NCBI RefSeq assembly: GCF_000735605.1
Contig: NZ_JPKG01000059.1
Coordinates: 186,001-250,000, forward strand
Direction: 5' to 3'
Length of the DNA stretch: 64,000 bases
Origin: Allobosea sp. LC85
GTDB lineage: Bacteria > Pseudomonadota > Alphaproteobacteria > Rhizobiales > Beijerinckiaceae
Shown: in pieces, positions 24,060 to 31,385 of the stretch
How positions within the stretch are numbered: position 1 is the stretch's first letter
Layout of the letters: every line of letters starts with the position of its first letter
Program-made: the position numbers and the translations under genes
Notes under the pieces: generated by a model
What the model saw: only the letters and a program-made list of their open reading frames with translations
What the model was told of the DNA's origin: nothing
Databases searched by the model: none

Positions 24060-24733
24060 GAGCGGAACAGCCTCGAATACTGGGTTTCGTGGCGCAGGGA
24101 CGCGAGGTCCGAGCGCAGCGCGCAGCCGCCGAGATCAGCGAGCGTCGCGGTTTCCGCGCGCGTGGCAGCCGCATGCAAGGACGGCACCAGCCCGGCCGTG
24201 ATCCTCTGCCCGTCGGTCTGGCCGACGATGCCGAGCCTGACGGCGGCCGAAACCAGATTGGCGATGAAGGCGAGCCCATAGGCTTCCAGCGCCGGGCGCA
24301 GCGGCACGTCATGACCGCTGGCGGCAGACGCCACCGCGATGGGATAGGCGACGTCGCCCTGCCAGGCAGCGCGGAGCCGATCCAATGCCGCGCAGGGCCA
24401 GGCGGCGCGAACGGCCGCGATAAACGCATTGCCTTGCGTCACCGTTTCCAGCCGCCGCTCCGCGGAGTTCGCGAGCGCCAGGGCCAGTTCGGCCGCCTCA
24501 CTCAGCGCCGCATCGTCGCCAACCCCGAGCGCGTTGTAGGCGCTCGTGAACAGGACAAGGTCGTTATGGAGCGGGCCGTGGCCGACGAGTGCGTCGAGCC
24601 AATCCCGGAGCGTGTCGGCATCGGTGAGGTCGCCGGCCTCGAAGGCCCATTCCAGCCCATGCGAATAGGCAAAGGCGCCGACCGGAAAGGACGGCGAAAG
24701 CCAGACCATCAACGGCAGATGGGCGTGCGACAT
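24056..24733 (-). CDS. ureF: Urease accessory protein UreF
   Basis: A 225-residue, mostly helical UreF. The conserved N-terminal block (WLSPSFPVGAFAYSHGLEWA) is clear. UreF bridges UreD and UreG and gates nickel delivery. The gene begins 6 bases after ureE and overlaps ureG by 4 bases, in the common E-F-G order. Confidence 0.95.
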   Translation of the reverse strand: MSHAHLPLMVWLSPSFPVGAFAYSHGLEWAFEAGDLTDADTLRDWLDALVGHGPLHNDLVLFTSAYNALGVGDDAALSEAAELALALANSAERRLETVTQGNAFIAAVRAAWPCAALDRLRAAWQGDVAYPIAVASAASGHDVPLRPALEAYGLAFIANLVSAAVRLGIVGQTDGQRITAGLVPSLHAAATRAETATLADLGGCALRSDLASLRHETQYSRLFRS

Positions 24734-24739
24734 CAGCCC

Positions 24740-25492
24740 TCAATGGTCGTGCTTGTGACCCTTGTGCGCGTGCTCGGCGCCGTGATGGTGGCCGTGGTCA
24801 GGCTTGTGATCATGATCGCCATGGCTGTGATCGTGACCACAGCCGCAATCCGCGCCATGGGCGTGGGCGTGGTTCGCGTGATCATCGCGCTTGTTCTCTT
24901 GGTGGTCATGCCCATGGCCATGGTGGTCGTGAGCATGATCATGGCCGGCGTGAGCGTGCCCCTTGTCGTGATGAGCGTGGCCATGATCGTGCCCGCAGCC
25001 GCAGGATGCGTCATGCGCGTGATCATGATCATGACCGTGTGCATGGTCGTGGTCGTGACCGTGATCATAGGCGCCGCGCTCGGGCTGGAACGGACGTTCG
25101 ACCACGCTCATGGCGCAGCCCTGGCCGCGAACCATCTCGGCGAGGACATGGTCGTTCTCGATATAGATCGCGTCTGCCGTGATCTCCGCCGGCGTGTGCC
25201 GGTTGCCGATATGCCAGGCGACACGCATCAGCCGCAGCGGGTTCTCGGCCCGCACTTCGAGCAGGCTCTGCGCAGCGGCCTTGATCAGGACGAGGCCGCC
25301 ATCCTCGAGCTTCACCGCATCGCCATCGTTCAGGACCGTCGGCTTGTCGAGATCGAGCAGGATCTCGCGGCCGCCATCGCCTTTCAGGGCGATGCGGCGG
25401 CGATTGCGGTCCTCATGGTCGAGCGTCAGGGTCTCAACGACCTTGTCCTGCTTGACCGCGGCCTTGCGGACGACGGAGGTGGCGCGCAGCAT
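24740..25492 (-). CDS. ureE: Urease accessory nickel chaperone UreE with long His-rich tail
   Basis: A 250-residue UreE, longer than the usual 150-160. The N-terminal peptide-binding and metal-binding domains are typical (HIGNRHTPAEI and ENDHVLAEMVRGQGC, with the nickel-site histidine). The C-terminal tail from about residue 143 is extraordinary: 42 histidines in about 107 residues, mostly HD/HG/HA repeats, with two CGCGHDH motifs. Such a tail should bind many nickel ions and act as a store. The ATG at 25492 lacks a strong ribosome-binding site. It follows a small monooxygenase-like gene by 26 bases. Confidence 0.95.
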   Translation of the reverse strand: MLRATSVVRKAAVKQDKVVETLTLDHEDRNRRRIALKGDGGREILLDLDKPTVLNDGDAVKLEDGGLVLIKAAAQSLLEVRAENPLRLMRVAWHIGNRHTPAEITADAIYIENDHVLAEMVRGQGCAMSVVERPFQPERGAYDHGHDHDHAHGHDHDHAHDASCGCGHDHGHAHHDKGHAHAGHDHAHDHHGHGHDHQENKRDDHANHAHAHGADCGCGHDHSHGDHDHKPDHGHHHGAEHAHKGHKHDH

Positions 25493-25518
25493 GATAGTAC
25501 CCGTGACAACGAAATGGA

Positions 25519-25827
25519 TCAGAGGCGATCGACCGATCGCGGCTCGACCACTTCGATCACCGGAGGCGCCGTGACGCAAGCCCCCGCGATCTCGAGGAAT
25601 GCCTGAGGATGCGGCTGCGGCAGGTGGCGGTCGACATGCTCGCGCTGCTCCCAGCGCTCCACGGACACGAAATACCCGGGCTCCGTGATGCTTTCATGCA
25701 TGTCATAGGCGAGGCAGCCATGCTCGCGACGCGTCGCGGCGATACAGTCCCGCGCCGCAGCGATGAAGGCTGAGTGGGTTTCGGGGCGGATGCGCGCCCG
25801 CGCGATGACGATAACCGGATCGGACAT
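25519..25827 (-). CDS. Antibiotic biosynthesis monooxygenase (ABM)-domain protein
   Basis: A 102-residue dimeric ferredoxin-like protein of the YgiN type. It shows the N-terminal strand VIVIARARIRPE, the central HGCLAYDMHES block and FVSVERWEQREHVDRHLPQP with the family histidines. The ATG at 25827 follows AGGAGAACGCGGA. It is the first gene of the ureE-F-G-ureJ string, 26 bases before ureE, so it is probably co-transcribed. Family members oxidise quinols or have unknown substrates; a link to urease maturation is not established. Confidence 0.8.
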   Translation of the reverse strand: MSDPVIVIARARIRPETHSAFIAAARDCIAATRREHGCLAYDMHESITEPGYFVSVERWEQREHVDRHLPQPHPQAFLEIAGACVTAPPVIEVVEPRSVDRL

Positions 25828-26120
25828 TCCGCGTTCTCCTCTTCTGTGCCTGACCAACGCCCCGCCCACGGGGGATACGTGTGCTCCGGGCGGCCGGATG
25901 CAGTTGCCGCCGCGCCCTCGAGCTTCGCAAGCGGGCGATGCGAGCCGGCCAAGTCCTGGCCCGGCGAGAGAAGGCACTTGCGATCCGAGGCCGGTCCGCC
26001 TCCGCGGAGAATGAATTCTCTCCTCATCCGGCGCTACTCAAGCTAGCCGGCAAATAAAAATGGCCAGATTTGAGCTGCCGTGCCATCAAAAAGCGTATCA
26101 CGAACGCTGGGGGAACTGCG

Positions 26121-27161
26121 TTGATCCAAATCTCGAAAACCGTGCGGCGCGCGGCCGCCGTACTGGGTGGCATTGGCCTTGGCCTCGCGCTCACGAGCAC
26201 CGCCTCGTCCCAGACCACGCTGGAGCGCATCAAGCAACGCGGGCAGTTGATCTGCGGCGCGAGCCATGGCGTCGCCGGCTTCTCGCTGCCGGATGCCAAG
26301 GGCGAATGGCGCGGCTTCGACACCGATATCTGCCGGGCGCTCTCGGCGGCGATCTTCAACGATCAGGAGAAGTCGAAATACATCTCGCTCGCGTCCAAGG
26401 ACCGGCTGACCGCGTTGCAGAGCGGCGAGATCGACGTACTCTCACGCACCACCACCTGGACCCTCGGCCGCGACACCGGCTTCGGGCTGAACTTCACCGC
26501 GATCAACTATTTCGACGGCCAGGGCTTCCTCGTCCGCAAGAGCCTCAATCTCAAGGACCTCAAGGCGCTGAACGGAGCCTCGATCTGCGTGGCACAGGGC
26601 ACGACCACCGAGCTGAACCTCGCAGATTATTTTCGCACCCACGGCATGAAATACGAGGTCATCGCCTTCGCCGGGCTCGATGAGACGATCCAGGCCTATG
26701 AGGCCGGACGCTGCGACGCCTACACGACCGACCTGTCGCAACTCGCCGCCAACCGGCTCAAGCTCAAGGTGCCCGAAGACCATGTGCTGATGAGCGAAGT
26801 GATCTCGAAGGAGCCGCTCGGCCCCTGGGTCCGGCAGGGCGACGATGCCTGGTTCGATATCGTGCGCTGGACCGTCTACGCGCTGCTCAACGCCGAGGAG
26901 TACGGCGTGACGCAAGCCAATGTCGACGAGATGGTGAAATCGACCAACCCCGAGATCCGTCGCCTGCTCGGCTCCGAGGGCAAGTTCGGAGAGAGCCTCG
27001 GCCTGACCAATGATTGGGTCGTGCGCATGGTCAAGGCTGTCGGCAATTACGGCGAGAGCTTCGACCGGCATCTCGGTGCGAAATCGCAGCTCAACCTGCC
27101 GCGCGGGCCGAACCGTCTCTGGACGCAGGGTGGCCTGCATTACGCACCGCCAGTGCGGTAG
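26121..27161 (+). CDS. Amino-acid ABC transporter substrate-binding protein (AapJ-like), orphan
   Basis: A 346-residue family 3 solute-binding protein resembling the general amino-acid binding protein AapJ. Visible blocks are LERIKQRGQLICGASHGVAG, GFDTDICRALSAAIF and GLNFTAINYFDGQGFLV. I prefer TTG at 26121 as start because GGGGGAA lies just ahead and the product then opens with a clean Sec signal (basic VRRAAAVL, ending TASSQ). A start at 26070 would add 17 residues and spoil the signal. No permease or ATPase gene is adjacent, so it must borrow a transporter encoded elsewhere. It faces away from the ureE operon across a 293-base gap in which I see no gene. Confidence 0.88.
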   Translation: MIQISKTVRRAAAVLGGIGLGLALTSTASSQTTLERIKQRGQLICGASHGVAGFSLPDAKGEWRGFDTDICRALSAAIFNDQEKSKYISLASKDRLTALQSGEIDVLSRTTTWTLGRDTGFGLNFTAINYFDGQGFLVRKSLNLKDLKALNGASICVAQGTTTELNLADYFRTHGMKYEVIAFAGLDETIQAYEAGRCDAYTTDLSQLAANRLKLKVPEDHVLMSEVISKEPLGPWVRQGDDAWFDIVRWTVYALLNAEEYGVTQANVDEMVKSTNPEIRRLLGSEGKFGESLGLTNDWVVRMVKAVGNYGESFDRHLGAKSQLNLPRGPNRLWTQGGLHYAPPVR

Positions 27162-27168
27162 CGCCCCG

Positions 27169-27184
27169 GAGCCCGTGCGGGCTC
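27169..27184 (+). terminator. Hairpin shortly after the AapJ-like gene
   Basis: GAGCCCG and CGGGCTC pair 8 bases after the stop, with a minimal loop. There is no T-run, so it is a weak terminator at best. A better one lies at 27341-27365. Confidence 0.35.
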
Positions 27185-27340
27185 AGGCCAGGGAGATGAT
27201 CCGGGGCAAGGATCGCTCGACTGGCCTCGCCCGGCTATCGCGGAAGCGCGAGCGTGGCTTCCTCGACTGAGGCCATCACGACCCGCTGCTGCAGAACGGC
27301 ACAGGTGTCTGGATCTCCGAAGGGGATGCGCTACTCAGGC

Positions 27341-27365
27341 AAGGGGCCCGATATCGGCCCCTTTT
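27341..27365 (+). terminator. Terminator between two convergent binding-protein genes
   Basis: AAGGGGCC and GGCCCCTT pair around CGATATC, followed by TTTT on the plus strand. It sits exactly at the end of the minus-strand binding-protein gene and 180 bases past the plus-strand one, so it can stop plus-strand transcription from running into the antisense gene. Confidence 0.75.
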
Positions 27366-28404
27366 ATCGCGGCAGCGCCTTCACCTCGGTATCGAATTTC
27401 TTCAGCAGGCGCGAACGCTCGGCCGGGCTGCCCCAGCGCGGCGTATCGTAGTCGATCAGCTTGATCTCCGAGAATTTTGGCGCGTCGGGAGACAGTTCGG
27501 CGTTCCTGTTCGACGGGATCGAGTTGATCTTGAGCTTGGCGTTGATGTTCTGTGCCTCGGGCGAGAGCGTGAAATCGATGAAACGGCGCGCCGCCTCAGC
27601 ATTCCTGCCGCCCTTGATCATCGAGACCGAGCCGGTCTCGTAGCCCGTGCCTTCGCAGGGCGCGACGGTGTTGATCGGCGCACCCTGCAACTTCTGCGTC
27701 AGCATGTCGTGGATGAAGGCGATGCCGATCGCCGTCTCCCCCAACGCCGTCGCCTTGACCGGCGCGATGCCGGACTTGGTGTACTGGTTGATGTTCTTGT
27801 GCAGGGCCTTCAGGTAGTCGAAGCCCTTCTCCTCGCCGAGGCGCTGCACGGTGGTCGCGAGGAAGACGTAAGCCGTGCCGGACGAACTCGGATCGGCAAT
27901 CTGGACCTCGTCGCGATAGGCCGGATCGAGCAGGTCCGCCCAGCATTTCGGCTCGGGCAAGCCCTTCTTCTTCAGCATCTCGGTGTTGAAGCCGACGCCA
28001 AGCGCGCCGAGATAAATTCCCGAGGTGCGGAATTTCGACTGCTCGGCATGGCGCTGCGCCCAGTCATGCAGCTCCGCAAGCTTCGGCGAACGATACTCAT
28101 CGAGCAGCCCCTCCTCCGCGGCCTGCAGATGCGGCTCTCCGGGGCCGCCCCACCAGACATCGCCACGCGGATTGGAGGCTTCCGCCTTGACCTGCGCATA
28201 AACCTCGCCGGTGCTCTTGCGCACCATCGAAACCTTGATGCCGGTGGCGCGCTCGAACATCGTCGCGCCCTCGCGGCACTGCTCTTCAAGGATCGAGCAA
28301 TAGACCGTGACCTGCCCCTGTGCCGCGGCGGGCTGAGAGGAGGCCAGAAGCGCAGCACTGGCGAGCCAGAACGACGCCTGGCGAGCATAGCGGAAACAGG
28401 ACAC
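27364..28404 (-). CDS. ABC transporter substrate-binding protein (iron(III)/phosphonate-type), orphan
   Basis: A 346-residue family 1-like binding protein similar to ferric-iron (AfuA/FutA) and 2-aminoethylphosphonate binders. Blocks include VTVYCSILEEQCREGATMFE, GDVWWGGPGEPH and TLSPEAQNINAKLKINSIPS. I use GTG at 28404, 6 bases after GGGAGAG, which gives a clean Sec signal (FWLASAALLASS, then PAAAQG). A TTG at 28422 lies inside an operator palindrome. No permease or ATPase is adjacent. Two operator-like palindromes lie just upstream, so it is likely under its own regulator. Confidence 0.85.
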   Translation of the reverse strand: MSCFRYARQASFWLASAALLASSQPAAAQGQVTVYCSILEEQCREGATMFERATGIKVSMVRKSTGEVYAQVKAEASNPRGDVWWGGPGEPHLQAAEEGLLDEYRSPKLAELHDWAQRHAEQSKFRTSGIYLGALGVGFNTEMLKKKGLPEPKCWADLLDPAYRDEVQIADPSSSGTAYVFLATTVQRLGEEKGFDYLKALHKNINQYTKSGIAPVKATALGETAIGIAFIHDMLTQKLQGAPINTVAPCEGTGYETGSVSMIKGGRNAEAARRFIDFTLSPEAQNINAKLKINSIPSNRNAELSPDAPKFSEIKLIDYDTPRWGSPAERSRLLKKFDTEVKALPR

Positions 28405-28417
28405 GGGCTCTCTCCCT

Positions 28418-28450
28418 GGCAAACGTGTTTGCCTGACAAATTGATTTGCC
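28418..28450. promoter_or_regulatory. Tandem operator palindromes upstream of the orphan binding-protein gene
   Basis: GGCAAACGTGTTTGCC at 28418-28433 and GACAAATTGATTTGCC at 28435-28450 match at 11 of 16 positions. Each is a dyad with a 2-base centre. Their centres are 17 bases apart. They start 14 bases upstream of the GTG, where they would cover a promoter or transcription start. I do not recognise the regulator. Confidence 0.65.
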
Positions 28451-28537
28451 GACGAAGAAAGAGCGCGCGAGCGGGCTAGTCAATACCGAGGCGGCGCCGC
28501 CCCATGCGGTCCACAGCGCAAGGCGTGATCCAACCGT

Positions 28538-30274
28538 TCAGAACAGGAAATAGCGCTGCGCCAGCGGCAGTTCCCTGGCAGGTTCGCAGACCAGCAACTC
28601 GCCATCCGCCACCACCGCATAGGTTTCCGGATCGATCCGGATGTCGGGTGTCGCGTCGTTATGGATCATGCTCTTCTTGGAGATGCCGCCGCGCGTGTTC
28701 TCGACTGCGACCATCTCCTTGTCCGTACCGAGGCGGGACTTGAGGCCGTTCGCCATCGCGGCCTGCGAGACGAAGACCAGCGATGTCGAGGTCACGGCCT
28801 TGCCGAAGGCGCCGAACATCGGGCGGTAATGCACCGGCTGCGGCGTCGGAATCGAAGCGTTCGGATCGCCCATGGGCGCCGCCGCGATCATGCCGCCCTT
28901 GATGACGAGATCGGGCTTGGCGCCGAAGAAGGCCGGCGACCAGAGCACCAGATCGGCGAGCTTGCCGATCTCGATCGAGCCGATATGGCGCGAGATACCA
29001 TGTGCGATCGCCGGATTGATCGTGTATTTCGCGACATAGCGCTTCGCGCGGAAATTATCGGCACCGGTGCCGGCGTCCTGCGGCAGCGGACCACGCTGCA
29101 CCTTCATCTTGTGCGCGGTCTGCCAGGTCCGGGTCACGACCTCGCCAATGCGGCCCATGGCCTGGCTATCCGAGGACATCATCGAGAGCGCGCCGAGATC
29201 GTGCAGGATGTCCTCGGCGGCGATCGTCTCCTTGCGGATGCGGCTTTCGGCGAAGGCGAGATCCTCAGGGATAGAGGGCGAGAGGTGATGGCAGACCATG
29301 AGCATGTCGAGATGCTCGTCGAGCGTGTTGACCGTGAAGGGCCGCGTCGGGTTGGTCGAGGAAGGCAGCACATTGGGCAGGCCCGCCACCTTCATGATGT
29401 CGGGCGCATGACCGCCGCCAGCCCCCTCGGTGTGGAAGGCGTGGATGGTGCGGCCCTTGAAGGCCGCGATCGTGTCCTCGACGAAACCGCTTTCGTTCAG
29501 CGTGTCGGTGTGGATCATCACCTGGATGTCGTAGTCGTCGGCGACGGAGAGACAGTTGTCGATCGCGGCCGGTGTCGTCCCCCAGTCTTCATGCAGTTTC
29601 AGCGCACAGGCGCCGGCCTCGATCATCTCGGTCAACGCGCCCGGCAGCGCAGCATTGCCCTTGCCGGCAAAGGCGAGGTTCATCGGGAAGGCGTCGGCCG
29701 CCCTGATCATCTGACCAAGGTGCCAGGGTCCGGGCGTGCAGGTCGTCGCGAGCGTGCCATGGGCCGGGCCGGTGCCGCCGCCCAACATCGTGGTGAGGCC
29801 GCTCATGAGCGCGTCCTCGATCTGCTGCGGACAGATATAATGGATATGGCTGTCGAAGCCGCCGGCGGTGATGATCTTGCCTTCGCCGGCGATGACCTCG
29901 GTACCCGGGCCGACGATGATGGTCTCGGACGGATCGAAATTCCCAAACCCGTCCTGGATATCCGGATTCCCGGCCTTGCCGATGGCGCAGATGCGCCCGG
30001 CCCGGATACCGATATCGGCTTTGACGATGCCCCAGTGGTCGAGGATCAGCGCGTTGGTGATGACGGTGTCGACCGCGCCACCGGCATTGCTGACCTGGCT
30101 CTGGCCCATGCCGTCACGGATGACCTTGCCGCCGCCGAATTTCACCTCTTCGCCATAGGTGGTGAAATCCTTCTCGACCTTGATGACGAGCTCGGTATCG
30201 CCGAGGCGCACGGTGTCGCCGGTCGTGGGGCCGAACATGGCGGCATAGGCATTGCGCGGAAAGGGAAATGGCAT
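28538..30274 (-). CDS. ureC: Urease alpha (catalytic) subunit
   Basis: A 578-residue UreC, which hydrolyses urea to ammonia and carbamate at a di-nickel site. Metal and active-site elements are visible: FDSHIHYICPQQ, the carbamylated-lysine segment AGACALKLHEDWG, HTDTLNESGFVEDT and FHTEGAGGGHAPDI with the flap region beyond. The N-terminus MPFPFPRNAYAAMFGPTTGD is standard. It is the last gene of the ureD block, followed by a 133-base gap before the orphan binding protein on the same strand. Confidence 0.98.
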   Translation of the reverse strand: MPFPFPRNAYAAMFGPTTGDTVRLGDTELVIKVEKDFTTYGEEVKFGGGKVIRDGMGQSQVSNAGGAVDTVITNALILDHWGIVKADIGIRAGRICAIGKAGNPDIQDGFGNFDPSETIIVGPGTEVIAGEGKIITAGGFDSHIHYICPQQIEDALMSGLTTMLGGGTGPAHGTLATTCTPGPWHLGQMIRAADAFPMNLAFAGKGNAALPGALTEMIEAGACALKLHEDWGTTPAAIDNCLSVADDYDIQVMIHTDTLNESGFVEDTIAAFKGRTIHAFHTEGAGGGHAPDIMKVAGLPNVLPSSTNPTRPFTVNTLDEHLDMLMVCHHLSPSIPEDLAFAESRIRKETIAAEDILHDLGALSMMSSDSQAMGRIGEVVTRTWQTAHKMKVQRGPLPQDAGTGADNFRAKRYVAKYTINPAIAHGISRHIGSIEIGKLADLVLWSPAFFGAKPDLVIKGGMIAAAPMGDPNASIPTPQPVHYRPMFGAFGKAVTSTSLVFVSQAAMANGLKSRLGTDKEMVAVENTRGGISKKSMIHNDATPDIRIDPETYAVVADGELLVCEPARELPLAQRYFLF

Positions 30275-30314
30275 CTCGAAGTCCCTGGTCGGTTCTTCGA
30301 CGTGTTAGCAATTC

Positions 30315-30401
30315 TCAGGCCGACGCATCCGGCTCGGACTTGACCAGCTCAACCGCAGCGCGTCGCCTCGTCTTGGCCTTCGCGCCGACGGGCTTGGTCA
30401 T
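30315..30401 (-). CDS. Tiny basic ORF between ureAB and ureC (28 aa)
   Basis: ATG at 30401 to TGA at 30315 encodes 28 residues starting MTKPVGAKAKTRRRAAVEL. It is strongly basic in its first half and ends in an acidic stretch. GAGAG lies 5-7 bases before the ATG. It lies 33 bases after ureAB and 40 before ureC in the same direction, in a spacer that is otherwise unusually long for this operon. I recognise no family. It could be a translated small protein or a chance ORF. Confidence 0.45.
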   Translation of the reverse strand: MTKPVGAKAKTRRRAAVELVKSEPDASA

Positions 30402-30434
30402 CGGCACTCTCGCTGCGCACCGTCATCGATATCG

Positions 30435-31055
30435 CTAGAGCTTACCCATGACCTCCTGCCGGAAGCCATAGACCTCGCGTTTGCCGCCGAGTGCGACGAG
30501 CCTGACCTCGCGGGTCTGTCCGGGCTCGAAGCGTACCGCGGTGCCTGCCGGAATATCGAGCCGAAAGCCCCTCGCCTTCTCGCGTTCGAAGGAGAGCGCC
30601 GGATTCGCCTCGAAGAAATGGTAGTGGGAGCCGATCTGGATCGGCCGGTCACCGGTATTGGCGACGGCGAGCGTCAGGCTCTCGCGACCTTCATTGAGAA
30701 TGAGGTCGCCGGGCAGCGTCGTCACTTCGCCGGGCTTCAGGCGCCCAGCCGAGCCGCGGATCGGCTCATGCACGGTGACGAGCTTGGTCCCGTCGGGAAA
30801 CGTCGCCTCGACCTGCACGTCATGGATCAGCTCGGCGATGCCGTCCATGACCTGGTCGGCCGAGATCACATGGGCGCCGGCCTCCATCAGCTCGGCGACA
30901 GAGCGACCGTCGCGCGCACCCTCGACGACGAAATCGGTGATGAGCGCAACGGCCTCCGGATGGTTGAGCTTGACGCCGCGCTCCAGCCTTCGCCGCGCCA
31001 CCATGGCAGCCATGGCGACGAGCAGCTTGTCCTTTTCGCGCGGCGTCAGGTTCAT
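30435..31055 (-). CDS. ureAB: Urease gamma-beta fusion subunit
   Basis: A 206-residue protein that joins UreA and UreB. Residues 1 to about 100 are the gamma subunit (MNLTPREKDKLLVAMAAMVA, VISADQVMDGIAELIHDVQV). The remainder is the beta subunit (RLKPGEVTTLPGDLILNEG, IGSHYHFFEANPAL, the flexible GFRLDIPAGTAVRFEPG). Most bacteria encode these separately; Helicobacter is the classical fusion, and some Hyphomicrobiales also have it. The ATG overlaps the stop of the acidic-tail gene as ATGA. Confidence 0.95.
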   Translation of the reverse strand: MNLTPREKDKLLVAMAAMVARRRLERGVKLNHPEAVALITDFVVEGARDGRSVAELMEAGAHVISADQVMDGIAELIHDVQVEATFPDGTKLVTVHEPIRGSAGRLKPGEVTTLPGDLILNEGRESLTLAVANTGDRPIQIGSHYHFFEANPALSFEREKARGFRLDIPAGTAVRFEPGQTREVRLVALGGKREVYGFRQEVMGKL

Positions 31056-31375
31056 GCCTTTTCCTTCTCGTCTTCCTCGTCCTCTTCGGACTCGTCTTCC
31101 GAGGTTTCGACCTCTTCGTCGTCCTCGTCTTCCGCCTCGTCCTCATCGCGGTCGAGATCGGCGTATTCATAGGCGAAGACGATCTCGCTGGTGGCGGGAT
31201 CGAAGCTGCTCGTGGTGGATTCCTCGAAGGCCTCGATCAGCATCTCGGCATCATCGGGCCCGTCGACGTCGAAGCGACGCGTGACGGTTTCCCCCTCGCC
31301 GGCAAGGGCGAGCTCGACCGCCCAGCCCCGCGAGCCGGTGTCATAGATGCATTTCAGGCCTTGGATCGCCAGCAT
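31052..31375 (-). CDS. Unknown protein with acidic C-terminal tail, in urease operon
   Basis: A 107-residue protein. Residues 1-75 form a compact domain with strand-like segments (MLAIQGLKCIYDTGSRGWAV, VTRRFDVDG) and a helix (DDAEMLIEAFEES). From about residue 73 the chain is almost wholly Asp/Glu with few other residues. It is soluble with no signal or membrane segment. The ATG at 31375 has GAGGAG 7 bases ahead, and the stop overlaps the ureAB start, so it is translationally coupled to the structural subunits. It is not one of the standard urease proteins. A role in assembly or metal handling is a guess from position. Confidence 0.8.
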   Translation of the reverse strand: MLAIQGLKCIYDTGSRGWAVELALAGEGETVTRRFDVDGPDDAEMLIEAFEESTTSSFDPATSEIVFAYEYADLDRDEDEAEDEDDEEVETSEDESEEDEEDEKEKA

Positions 31376-31385
31376 GGTGCTCTCC

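Noticed and set aside
24089..25606. Plus-strand frame with long Val/Met/Ile-rich, apparently membrane-spanning stretches
   Set aside because: The hydrophobic runs are the reverse complement of the UreE His-Asp tail (CAT/CAC and GAT codons give ATG/GTG and ATC on the other strand).
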